20,420 bases of DNA. Source: Candidatus Saliniplasma halalkaliphilum (GTDB taxonomy: Archaea > Thermoplasmatota > Thermoplasmata > Halarchaeoplasmatales > Halarchaeoplasmataceae). Under the pieces are notes generated by a model, which saw only the letters and a program-made list of their open reading frames with translations, was not told where the DNA came from and did not search any database. Below are positions 14,478-20,420 of this stretch, piece by piece (position 1 is the stretch's first letter; every line of letters begins with the position of its first letter). A program made the position numbers and the translations under genes. The stretch is from positions 1-20,420 of the forward strand of contig JAFDTG010000016.1 in NCBI GenBank assembly GCA_019594235.1. Direction: 5' to 3'.

Positions 14478-15023
14478 TTAGACTTGTCTATCCCTTTCTA
14501 AAACTGCGGACATACTCATTGAAGCAAAGCCAGGCGCATCTTGTCCTTCATCTTTTTCGAACTTTTCTTTCCCAGTTTCATAGAGATATTTTTCAGCTTT
14601 TAAACTCTCGTAATGCCCTTTTTCCATCAAAGCGATATATTTGAAAAGTGTGCGGTATTTTTCATTTCGTTTAGAAAGATAACTATAAAGTTCATATGCA
14701 TCATCTTCTGCTTTCATAGCACGGTCTACGGCCTCTATCAGATTCCTAACTGTCTTTATCTCTTTTACGAAGGTACCTTCATGTGGAGGAAGGCCTTCTG
14801 CATCAGGAACTACATACTCTCTATCACCGTATTCCATCTCATGTAGTTTTAAAAGTTCTTCCTTGTGTCTTTTTTCGTCCATTGCTAAGCTCTCGAATTT
14901 TTCGGATGCTAAACCTTCTAACTTTTTAGAAAGGGCCATATAAGCATCATGTGCTGCCTGTTCACCTCTTATAGAGTATCCCAATAGCTCTTTGAAACTC
15001 ACTTCTTCTATTTTATCATACAT
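14478..15023 (-). CDS. Ferritin-like/rubrerythrin-type di-iron protein
   Basis: A 181-residue four-helix-bundle protein from the ATG at 15023. The metal-binding pattern of the family is complete: E21 in R-G-E-Q-A-A-H, E50 and H53 in D-E-K-R-H, E106 in M-K-A-E-D-D-A-Y, and E134 with H137 in M-E-K-G-H-Y. That is the E, ExxH, E, ExxH order of a di-iron site, as in rubrerythrin or ferritin-like peroxidases. The rubredoxin-type Cys4 domain of classical rubrerythrin is absent. It may reduce peroxide or handle iron; which one is not clear. The upstream ATG at 15041 is less likely because a GAGTGATC ribosome site sits immediately before 15023 and a TATA-like CTTAATAAC lies at about 15056-15064. Confidence 0.87.
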   Translation of the reverse strand: MYDKIEEVSFKELLGYSIRGEQAAHDAYMALSKKLEGLASEKFESLAMDEKRHKEELLKLHEMEYGDREYVVPDAEGLPPHEGTFVKEIKTVRNLIEAVDRAMKAEDDAYELYSYLSKRNEKYRTLFKYIALMEKGHYESLKAEKYLYETGKEKFEKDEGQDAPGFASMSMSAVLERDRQV

Positions 15024-15055
15024 CCTGATCACTCTAAACATTTGAAGAATTCGCT

Positions 15056-15064
15056 GTTATTAAG
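15056..15064 (-). promoter_or_regulatory. TATA-like element of the ferritin-like gene
   Basis: Minus-strand CTTAATAAC is about 25 nt before a predicted start near 15035, leaving a 12-nt leader with GAGTGATC ahead of the ATG at 15023. Confidence 0.4.
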
Positions 15065-15090
15065 TTTTTCTACAATGATTTCACACAACC

Positions 15091-15100
15091 TATAAATAAT
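15091..15100 (+). promoter_or_regulatory. TATA box of tldD-tldE
   Basis: TATAAATAAT is centred near 15095, so transcription should begin near 15120. That sits right before the GGTG ribosome site at 15121-15124 and the ATG at 15130. Confidence 0.6.
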
Positions 15101-15129
15101 ACAGCTAACATTTGCATTACGGTGCAAAT

Positions 15130-16569
15130 ATGCGGGAAATCACTAATTATGCTATAAAAAAGTTAGAGGACTCGGATATCCAATACGGTGACATCAGATT
15201 TTCAGACATCTTAACACAATCGATACAGGTGAGGAACGGTTCTGTTGAAACTATAAAAGACAATACCAGTAAGGGATTCGGTATAAGAATAATAGACAAA
15301 GGATGGGGCTTTGCTTCATCATCTGTCTTGACCAAAAAGGGTATCGACGAGACCATCAAAAGAGCTATGAAGATCGCTAAGGCTTCGGGTAAAACTTCCG
15401 ATGGAGTGGATTTGAAGGAAGTAGAGATATATCAGGACAAGTATGTAAATGATTACAAGAAGGATCCTTTTGAAGTGGATCTAGATGAGAAGATCGAGTA
15501 TCTAGTAGATGTGAACGAGTGTCTCGATATCGATGATCAAATTAACGTACGAACATCCAATTTTAAGGCTTGGAGATTCTTGAAAGAGTTCGCCAGCACG
15601 GAAGGTGCAAGGATAGAACAGGAATTGGTTCAATGTGGAGGTGGTTTGGGTGTGACCGTTTCTGACGGAGAAGACGTTCAAACTCGAAGTTATCCCAATT
15701 CCTTTGGAGGAGATTACAGTTCAAGAGGATACGAATTCTTCGAAGGAATGGATCTTTTGGGTAATGCAGAGAAAACAGCTCAAGAAGGGGTTGACCTTTT
15801 GAAAGCTGAACAGTGTCCTGAAGGGAAGATGGATATCATTTTGAACACGAATCAACTCGCTCTACAGGTACACGAAAGCTGTGGACATCCAACTGAGTTA
15901 GACAGGGCTCTTGGAACCGAAGCAAGTTACGCAGGTACTAGTTTCATGACACCTGACAAATTAGGTAAGCTCAGATACGGTTCTGATATAGTTCACCTTA
16001 CATCCGACGCAACGGCAGAAGGAGGATTAGGAACGTTCGGTTACGACGATGAAGGAGTGAAAGCCAAGAAAGTAGATCTTGTGAAAGACGGTATGTTCGT
16101 GGGTTACCAGGCATCTAGAGAGGATGCGGCTCAGGTAGATGTAGAAGTGAGTGGAAGTATGCGGGCCGACGGTTGGAGTAACTTACCACTGGTCAGGATG
16201 ACTAATATCAATTTAGAACCCGGTGATTGGTCCCGGAAAGAGATAATCGAAGAAACTGATAAAGGTATCATCTTTGATGGAATCAAAAGCTGGAGTATTG
16301 ATGATAAGAGGTTGAACTTCATGTTCGGAACTGAAGCCGGTTATCTAGTTGAAGACGGAGAAGTCAAGAAGTTAATCAAGAACCCCACCTATACAGGAAT
16401 CACTTACGAATTCTGGAGAAGATGCAACGCCATATCTGGGAAAGATGATTGGAAACTCCACGGAGTCCCGAACTGCGGAAAAGGAGAACCACCTCAAGTT
16501 ATGAGGGTCGGTCACGGTGTTGCGCCGGCTCGATTTGAAGACGTTACCGTGGGGGTGGGAAAATGGTAA
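15130..16569 (+). CDS. tldD: TldD metalloprotease subunit
   Basis: A 479-residue TldD-family protein. The N-terminal part carries the paired-subunit fold (Y-A-I-K-K-L, S-I-Q-V-R-N-G-S-V-E). The zinc motif H-E-S-C-G-H (HExxxH) falls near residues 248-253, within L-Q-V-H-E-S-C-G-H-P-T-E-L-D. Downstream there are G-T-F-G-Y-D-D-E-G and R-A-D-G-W-S-N-L-P-L-V-R-M-T-N, both typical of TldD. TldD and TldE form a heterodimeric peptidase that degrades unfolded peptides; only TldD binds zinc. The ATG at 15130 is preferred over a TTG at 15112 because of the GGTG site six bases before it. The stop overlaps the tldE start by 7 nt, so the two are translationally coupled. Confidence 0.95.
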   Translation: MREITNYAIKKLEDSDIQYGDIRFSDILTQSIQVRNGSVETIKDNTSKGFGIRIIDKGWGFASSSVLTKKGIDETIKRAMKIAKASGKTSDGVDLKEVEIYQDKYVNDYKKDPFEVDLDEKIEYLVDVNECLDIDDQINVRTSNFKAWRFLKEFASTEGARIEQELVQCGGGLGVTVSDGEDVQTRSYPNSFGGDYSSRGYEFFEGMDLLGNAEKTAQEGVDLLKAEQCPEGKMDIILNTNQLALQVHESCGHPTELDRALGTEASYAGTSFMTPDKLGKLRYGSDIVHLTSDATAEGGLGTFGYDDEGVKAKKVDLVKDGMFVGYQASREDAAQVDVEVSGSMRADGWSNLPLVRMTNINLEPGDWSRKEIIEETDKGIIFDGIKSWSIDDKRLNFMFGTEAGYLVEDGEVKKLIKNPTYTGITYEFWRRCNAISGKDDWKLHGVPNCGKGEPPQVMRVGHGVAPARFEDVTVGVGKW

Positions 16570-17927
16570 GCAAAGATTTAGAGCGTTCCGCTCAGAATGT
16601 ACTGGATAATGTCAAAGTCGATGAAGTCGAGGTGTTGATACACAGAAAAGACAAGGCTTTGACGAGATACGCCAATTCTAAGATCCACCAGAATGTTGGA
16701 CAGAAAGATTTCGACGTTTCCATAAGAGCGATTCTAGGTAAGAAAGTTGGATCCGTTTCCACAAATTCAGTTGATGAAAAATCCCTCGTGGAAGCTTTAC
16801 GGAGAGCTGAGAACATAGCCAAGCATCAGAAAGAGGATCCTGATTTTATAGGACTCCCAGAACCTAAAGAGGACCGTGCTGGTAAAGGGAATTATTTCAA
16901 AGAAACCGCCAAATACACTCCGGATGAACGGGCTGAGAAAGTCAAAGAGATCATAGAGTATGCTAGTGGTAAAGGTGTTGACCGGATGTACGGAGCTTTT
17001 GAGACGGAAACCATCGAAGTACTTGTTGCAAATACTAACGGGATAATGAAGAGCAGCAGGATGAGTAAGGCCAATTTGACCGCTACCGCTATAGCAGACT
17101 GGGATAACGACCAAGGATTCGGTTGGAGTGAACAGTGCTCCGCTAACGTGAAAGATATCGATCACATGAACGTTGCTAAGACCGCTGTTGATAAAGGTCT
17201 GAACAATATGGATACAGAGAGCATCGAGCCTGGGGAGTATACCGTTGTGTTGGAACCTTTAGCTGTTAACACCATGCTCATGTACCTTGCCATGATGGGT
17301 ATGAGCGCTAAGAAAGTTCAGGAGAAAAGAAGCTTCATGAACGGTAAATTTGGTGAACAGATCATGGACGAGCGGGTAAACATATTCGACGATGCTATGG
17401 ACGACGAAATGATAGGTTTCCCATTCGACTACGAAGGAGTACCTAAACAGAGGGTAGATATGGTCAAGAGCGGAATTGCCAACGAAGTCGTTTACGACTC
17501 TTATACCGCTGGAAGAGACGAAGAGGATAAGGAATCTACGGGACACGCTTTACCGATGCCGAACTCCATGAGTCCCATGCCTCTAAATCTGATGATGGAT
17601 ACGGGAGATGCCAGTGCTCAGGAGATGATCGAAGATACTGAGAAAGGAATACTGGTAACTAGATTCAATTACTGCAGACCGGTACATCCGGTAAAAGGTA
17701 TATTGACCGGACTAACTAGAGATGGGACCTGGAGGATCGAAGACGGTGAGGTTACACAACCGTTGAAGAATCTTAGGTTCACACAGAATCTACTTGACGC
17801 TTTCAGTAACGTTGAATTGATAGGTGACGAACGGGTACTGTTCTCACTGGGCTACTATCCAGGTTATACTAGTGTTCCAGCCATGAAGATACCCGAATTC
17901 AACTTCACTGGAACGACGGAATTCTAA
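16563..17927 (+). CDS. tldE: TldE/PmbA subunit
   Basis: A 454-residue partner of TldD with the same overall fold but no HExxxH motif, as expected for TldE/PmbA. Recognisable family stretches are the N-terminal V-E-V-L-I-H-R-K, F-D-V-S-I-R-A-I-L-G-K-K-V-G-S-V-S near 50-66, V-V-L-E-P-L-A-V-N-T-M-L near 225-236, and G-I-L-V-T-R-F-N-Y-C-R-P-V-H near the C-terminal third. It forms the peptidase heterodimer in the cytosol. The ATG lies inside the end of tldD, with a G-rich site (GGGGGTGGG) just upstream. A strong T tract follows the stop, so this is the end of a two-gene operon. Nothing odd was seen. Confidence 0.94.
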   Translation: MVSKDLERSAQNVLDNVKVDEVEVLIHRKDKALTRYANSKIHQNVGQKDFDVSIRAILGKKVGSVSTNSVDEKSLVEALRRAENIAKHQKEDPDFIGLPEPKEDRAGKGNYFKETAKYTPDERAEKVKEIIEYASGKGVDRMYGAFETETIEVLVANTNGIMKSSRMSKANLTATAIADWDNDQGFGWSEQCSANVKDIDHMNVAKTAVDKGLNNMDTESIEPGEYTVVLEPLAVNTMLMYLAMMGMSAKKVQEKRSFMNGKFGEQIMDERVNIFDDAMDDEMIGFPFDYEGVPKQRVDMVKSGIANEVVYDSYTAGRDEEDKESTGHALPMPNSMSPMPLNLMMDTGDASAQEMIEDTEKGILVTRFNYCRPVHPVKGILTGLTRDGTWRIEDGEVTQPLKNLRFTQNLLDAFSNVELIGDERVLFSLGYYPGYTSVPAMKIPEFNFTGTTEF

Positions 17928-17950
17928 AAAACTCTTTTTTCTTTTTTTGA
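17928..17950 (+). terminator. T-tract terminator after tldE
   Basis: After the stop codon come AAAAAACTC and then a run of T bases broken once by C (about 17934-17948), a typical archaeal U-rich termination signal for the tldD-tldE operon. Confidence 0.6.
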
Positions 17951-18284
17951 TATATTTTGAAATATTTGACAATATATAGCCATAGAAAAGGAATTTTGAC
18001 ATCCTAACACGATCGTTATTTTATCCTGATGTTGAAGTTCTTGTGGAAAAAGCTTTCAACAGGTAGATGAGATATTGAGTTATATGCAATAAGTGAGCTG
18101 ATGGGAAACTCCAATGATCTACCAAGTTTGATTACTTGATTTAGCGACTCTTATAACTGGGAATACATATGAGATCATAATTCTGATTACAGAACAAGTC
18201 ATTAAACTAGTATATATTTGCCAGGATAGTAACTTATAAAAACGATAATAAATTTATAGGTCATAGCATAAAAAAGTGAAAATC
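17951..18284. other. Gene-poor stretch with possible coding debris
   Basis: About 330 nt with no convincing gene. A 26-codon frame at 17986-18066, between two stops, reads like protein (D-V-E-V-L-V-E-K-A-F-N-R at its end), and a nearby segment in another frame reads V-D-E-I-L-S-Y-M-Q before a stop. Together they could be the tail of a decayed gene, but the length is too small to be sure. The only other signal is the TATA-like tract serving the acetyltransferase gene at its right end. No tRNA, repeat array or origin signature was seen. Confidence 0.4.
18250..18259 (+). promoter_or_regulatory. TATA box of the acetyltransferase gene
   Basis: AAATTTATAG is centred near 18255, about 30 nt before the ATG at 18285. 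This fits a leaderless or near-leaderless transcript. Confidence 0.5.
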
Positions 18285-19166
18285 ATGGTAACTGATAGAA
18301 GGTATAAGTTGTTAGCTGACTTTGAAAAGGTGTGTCAGTTTTTAGATGATAACTATAATTTGGAAACGTTGAACAGTTATTTATTACGACCGTTTTTTGA
18401 ATATGCTCATACACATCCATATTTTAACCATCAGTCTACTCCTCGTTTTGGCCTGTGGGAGGATGGGGGGAAACTTGTTGGTTTAGCATGTTATGAGATG
18501 GATCTAGGAGAATGTTTTTTAAGTGTAAGAGAAGGTTATGATCACTTGTTATATGATATGCTTGAATATGTAGAAAAAGAATTGGTAGCTATATCTGATG
18601 ATAAAAGAATTCTAAGTGTTTGGATCACAGATAAGGAGAAAGTAAAAAGTCAACTTTTACGAAAGAAAGGATATAAAAAGGTATACACAGAACCGATAAC
18701 GATTTTTTCGTATGATAAGGACTTCGTTGAAGTTGACCTGCTAGAGGGGTATTCTCTATATTCATTAAAAGAGGAAAATGATATAAAAAAGATACATGCA
18801 TGTCTTTGGAAAGGTTTTGATCACGGACCGGATCCAGATGATGATCATGAGGGAAGATTGTTTATGCAAAGTGGTCCCAATTTTCGAAAAGATCTAACTA
18901 TGATAATTAAAGCCCCTAACGGAGACTATGCGTGTTATGCGGGGATGTGGTTTGATGATCAGAATAAATATGCTTATACAGAACCTTTAGCAACTGTGCC
19001 TGAGCATAGAGGGAAAGGTCTGGCAACGATCGCACTTATCGAAGCAATGAAAAAGACTAAAGAACTAGGTGCGAAATATTGTTTTGGCGGAGTTCCGGAT
19101 TTCTATAAATCAATCGGCTTTGAGACGATATGTTTCAGAGAGGAATGGAAGAAAAAATTGGATTAA
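18285..19166 (+). CDS. GNAT-family N-acetyltransferase, probable tandem GNAT
   Basis: About 293 residues. The C-terminal half is a clear GNAT domain: the acetyl-CoA loop P-E-H-R-G-K-G-L-A near 242-250 (numbered from the GTG at 18276), preceded by the beta-4 strand T-E-P-L-A-T-V, and followed by A-L-I-E-A-M-K-K-T-K-E-L-G-A and F-Y-K-S-I-G-F-E near 276-283. The N-terminal half has GNAT-like pieces (K-L-V-G-L-A-C-Y-E near 66-74 and L-L-R-K-K-G-Y-K-K near 127-135), suggesting a degenerate first domain. The substrate is unknown. The GTG at 18276 is three codons upstream of the chosen ATG. This type is common in Firmicutes, so transfer into this archaeon is plausible. It stands alone between gene-poor stretches. 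Confidence 0.85.
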   Translation: MVTDRRYKLLADFEKVCQFLDDNYNLETLNSYLLRPFFEYAHTHPYFNHQSTPRFGLWEDGGKLVGLACYEMDLGECFLSVREGYDHLLYDMLEYVEKELVAISDDKRILSVWITDKEKVKSQLLRKKGYKKVYTEPITIFSYDKDFVEVDLLEGYSLYSLKEENDIKKIHACLWKGFDHGPDPDDDHEGRLFMQSGPNFRKDLTMIIKAPNGDYACYAGMWFDDQNKYAYTEPLATVPEHRGKGLATIALIEAMKKTKELGAKYCFGGVPDFYKSIGFETICFREEWKKKLD

Positions 19167-19184
19167 TATTTTCGATAGTTTTTA

Positions 19185-19201
19185 GTGTCTTCAAGTGACA
19201 C
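19185..19201. repeat. Small inverted repeat after the acetyltransferase gene
   Basis: GTGTC (19185-19189) and GACAC (19197-19201) flank a 7-nt loop, about 20 nt after the stop. No T run follows, so it is a weak terminator candidate at best. Confidence 0.3.
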
Positions 19202-19246
19202 GAATCATGACTTTATATAACACGAGGATTCCGCTCCGTTACACCC

Positions 19247-19260
19247 AAATTCATGAATTT
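19247..19260. repeat. 14-nt perfect palindrome AAATTCATGAATTT
   Basis: A perfect 14-nt palindrome in the 210-nt spacer between the acetyltransferase and antitoxin genes, about 80 nt before the antitoxin's TATA box. A protein-binding site is possible; apart from this and the nearby small hairpin the spacer holds no gene. Confidence 0.4.
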
Positions 19261-19338
19261 TGTAAATACCAGGAACGTTAGGTGAAATAATCTGGAAAAC
19301 CTGTGGTTGTGTATATCCAGCAGAACATTTACCCAAAA

Positions 19339-19373
19339 CGTTTATAATGAAGTTTCTGTAATACTATAGTGTT
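19339..19373 (+). promoter_or_regulatory. Antitoxin promoter with operator-like palindrome
   Basis: A TATA box, ACGTTTATAATG (19339-19350), is followed by the near-perfect 14-nt palindrome AATACTATAGTGTT (19360-19373, one mismatched pair) at the expected transcription start, just before the ATG at 19377. Ribbon-helix-helix antitoxins normally repress their own promoter at such sites. Confidence 0.5.
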
Positions 19374-19376
19374 TCT

Positions 19377-19616
19377 ATGGCTTCAATAAACGTAAAAGTC
19401 CCTAACGGGATGAAGAAGGAAATAGATCATTTCCTCGAAACGCATCCATATTACCTAAACAAAAGTGAGTTGGTTAGAGATGCATTACGCCATATAATGC
19501 ATGAAGAGCAGAAACTATCAGCAGAAACTTTGAGAGTTATCGAAGAGAGAAAGGAACAAGTGGAAAAGGATGAAGATTCTACTCTTTCTGAGGTGAGGGA
19601 AGAGTTAGATGGTTGA
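19377..19616 (+). CDS. Ribbon-helix-helix (CopG/ParD-like) antitoxin
   Basis: A 79-residue protein. The N-terminal strand S-I-N-V-K-V-P and the two helices (M-K-K-E-I-D-H-F-L-E and K-S-E-L-V-R-D-A-L-R-H-I-M) form a ribbon-helix-helix DNA-binding unit. The acidic helical tail (V-I-E-E-R-K-E-Q-V-E-K-D) is the usual toxin-binding part. It should dimerise, bind its own operator and neutralise a RelE/ParE-type toxin. The toxin frame begins inside its last codons (ATG at 19609, 8-nt overlap), the classic antitoxin-first arrangement. The toxin gene is broken, so this antitoxin now appears to lack its partner, at least locally. It is itself intact and of normal length. Confidence 0.88.
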   Translation: MASINVKVPNGMKKEIDHFLETHPYYLNKSELVRDALRHIMHEEQKLSAETLRVIEERKEQVEKDEDSTLSEVREELDG

Positions 19617-19925
19617 GGTCAAGTTTACTGACCCTGCTAAGGATCAACTGACTAAATTAGAGAAAGGGGTTAGGTTGAGGATATATGATAAGTTGTAAGA
19701 GGTTAAAGATTGGCCAGATCATTTTTCATGAGCTCATGAGTGAAATGAAAATAAGCGGAATCTTTACAGATTGCGTGGTATTTTTTGACTAAATTGAAGG
19801 GTTATCCATACTATAAACTAAGAGTTGGCGATTATATAATTATCATCAATTGGAAGAAGGAACGAGAACAACTGTGGGTTATTGCTGCTGGACATCGTAA
19901 GAACATCTACGAGAAAGAATTGTAA
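19609..19925 (+). pseudogene. Broken RelE/ParE-family toxin gene
   Basis: The frame from the ATG at 19609 reads M-V-E-V-K-F-T-D-P-A-K-D-Q-L and on to I-Y-D-K-L, then meets TAA at 19696-19698. The same frame continues after the stop with E-V-K-D-W-P-D-H-F, as expected of a RelE-type toxin. It is then lost; the rest of the toxin (L-K-G-Y-P-Y-Y-K-L-R-V-G-D-Y, then N-W-K-K, and A-A-G-H-R-K-N-I-Y at the end) is in another frame and ends with TAA at 19923-19925. Removing about 59 nt between the T runs at 19722-19726 and 19781-19786 would rejoin the two frames. So there are two lesions, one nonsense codon and one frameshifting insertion. The encoded ribonuclease or ribosome-dependent toxin is almost certainly not made. 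It directly follows the intact antitoxin gene. Confidence 0.82.
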
Positions 19926-19930
19926 ACCAC

Positions 19931-19994
19931 CACTGGAGATAATTTCAGTGACCTCCTCACCCACCTGATTTACATCAGGAAGGTGCTTCCTTCC
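19931..19994 (+). other. Three consecutive hairpins after the toxin remnant
   Basis: Hairpin 1: CACTGGAG/TTTCAGTG (19931-19950) with an ATAA loop and two G-U pairs. Hairpin 2: CCTGAT/ATCAGG (19964-19979) with loop TTAC. Hairpin 3: GGAAGG/CCTTCC (19978-19994) with a 5-nt loop; it shares two bases with hairpin 2, so the two are partly exclusive. They may be a termination region, a leader structure for the next gene, or the worn end of an IS200/IS605-type element. No transposase frame is present. Confidence 0.4.
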
Positions 19995-20136
19995 ATTTAT
20001 CCGTGTCTACTGGAATTCTACACTAGGCAGATAGTATGAGCGGAGTAATATCATGAGAGTAAGCAATTAATATTAAAACAAGACGAAGTTATAGAATCTG
20101 GAGATCAATAATGATAAAAAGAAAAAGGGTGATCTA

Positions 20137-20420
20137 ATGAAGATTGCTACATTCAATATCTGGAACTCTGATCGTGGTATGCCATCAAGAGAGCAACAGA
20201 TCATCGATGAAATTAAAACGGTTAACGCTGATATAATCTGTTTACAGGAAGTAAAAGAAGAGATTTATAACAGGATAAAAAGTGAAATCAGTGAGTACAA
20301 ATACGACTATTACCATACTTTTGATAACGAATATGAGGGTCTAGTAGTATTAAGCAAGTACCCGATATTGAAAAAGAGACATATGAAATGTGCAATTTTA
20401 ATCACATGTGAATATGAAAA
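20137..20420 (+). CDS. Endonuclease/exonuclease/phosphatase-family protein (N-terminal part)
   Basis: The first 94 or so residues of a gene cut by the window edge. The start M-K-I-A-T-F-N-I-W-N is the first strand of the family with its catalytic asparagine. A-D-I-I-C-L-Q-E-V near 31-39 carries the metal-binding glutamate, and Y-E-G-L-V-V-L-S-K-Y-P-I matches the next conserved strand (usually G-x-A-I-L-S-R-x-P). The fold covers DNases, RNases and phospholipid or sugar phosphatases, and the missing C-terminal part, with the D-x-N and S-D-H motifs, would be needed to choose. A near-perfect ribosome site, GGTGATC, lies just before the ATG. Confidence 0.85.
   Translation, partial: MKIATFNIWNSDRGMPSREQQIIDEIKTVNADIICLQEVKEEIYNRIKSEISEYKYDYYHTFDNEYEGLVVLSKYPILKKRHMKCAILITCEYE

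Noticed and set aside
18060..18140. C/D-box-like sRNA in the spacer after tldE
   Set aside because: TGATG and ATGATC words occur, but no properly spaced C, D', C' and D box set could be found.
17951..18284. Replication origin suggested by AT-rich spacer and a DnaA-like gene in the window
   Set aside because: No DnaA-box words (TTATNCACA) or origin-recognition-box repeats are visible, and the DnaA-like protein lacks the box-binding domain.
19185..19201. Intrinsic terminator after the acetyltransferase gene
   Set aside because: Only a 5-bp stem with no following T run; kept as a low-confidence inverted repeat.
19926..20136. CRISPR array or tRNA in the right-hand spacer
   Set aside because: Hairpins are present, but there are no regularly spaced direct repeats and no cloverleaf with T-loop GTTCRA and matching acceptor stem.

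Overview
The window is chromosomal DNA of an AT-rich archaeon. Supporting signs are TATA elements centred about 25 nt upstream of several start codons (leaderless transcription), GGTGA/GGAG-type ribosome sites on the other genes, diphthamide synthesis (Dph6), paired TldD/TldE, a CBS-tetrad protein, TraB-like and DUF447 proteins, and a DUF835 domain. DUF835 joined to a DnaA-type AAA+ module points to Thermoplasmatota or a related euryarchaeal lineage. That placement is inferred from gene content, not from a marker gene.

Layout. 1-94: 3' end of an unknown gene. 102-2198 (minus): a small acidic helical protein, and upstream of it a 589-residue protein with a DnaA-like AAA+ core between an archaeal N-terminal domain and a C-terminal DUF835 domain. 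2285-6011: membrane functions, namely a zinc-ribbon membrane protein, a Na+/Ca2+-type exchanger (minus), a TraB-like membrane protein that has lost its signature residues, and a DUF368 polyprenyl-phosphate translocase candidate. 6008-7667 (minus): a three-gene unit of a SecB-like small protein, a DUF447 flavin-fold protein and a PHP phosphoesterase. 7818-9676: a Roadblock/LC7 protein and a YtcJ-type amidohydrolase, 17 nt apart. 9720-11451: glycine cleavage H protein and serine hydroxymethyltransferase, tail to tail across a two-way T-tract terminator. 11579-14459: a four-CBS protein with an HPF/RaiA-like tail, a class II histone-deacetylase-family hydrolase and Dph6. 14478-17927: a ferritin-like di-iron protein and the overlapping tldD-tldE pair.

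From about 17930 the character changes. Gene density falls, and there is a 350-nt stretch with possible coding debris, a double-GNAT acetyltransferase, a ribbon-helix-helix antitoxin whose RelE/ParE toxin partner is broken by a nonsense codon and a roughly 59-nt frameshifting insertion, a cluster of hairpins, and the start of an endonuclease/exonuclease/phosphatase-family gene that runs off the end. This part looks accessory or recently acquired.

The left and middle regions are very compact: several convergent pairs have abutting or overlapping stop codons, and one AT element seems to serve two divergent promoters. The strongest candidates for something unusual are the archaeal DnaA-like ATPase without a DNA-binding domain and the CBS-HPF fusion, a plausible nucleotide-sensing ribosome hibernation factor.
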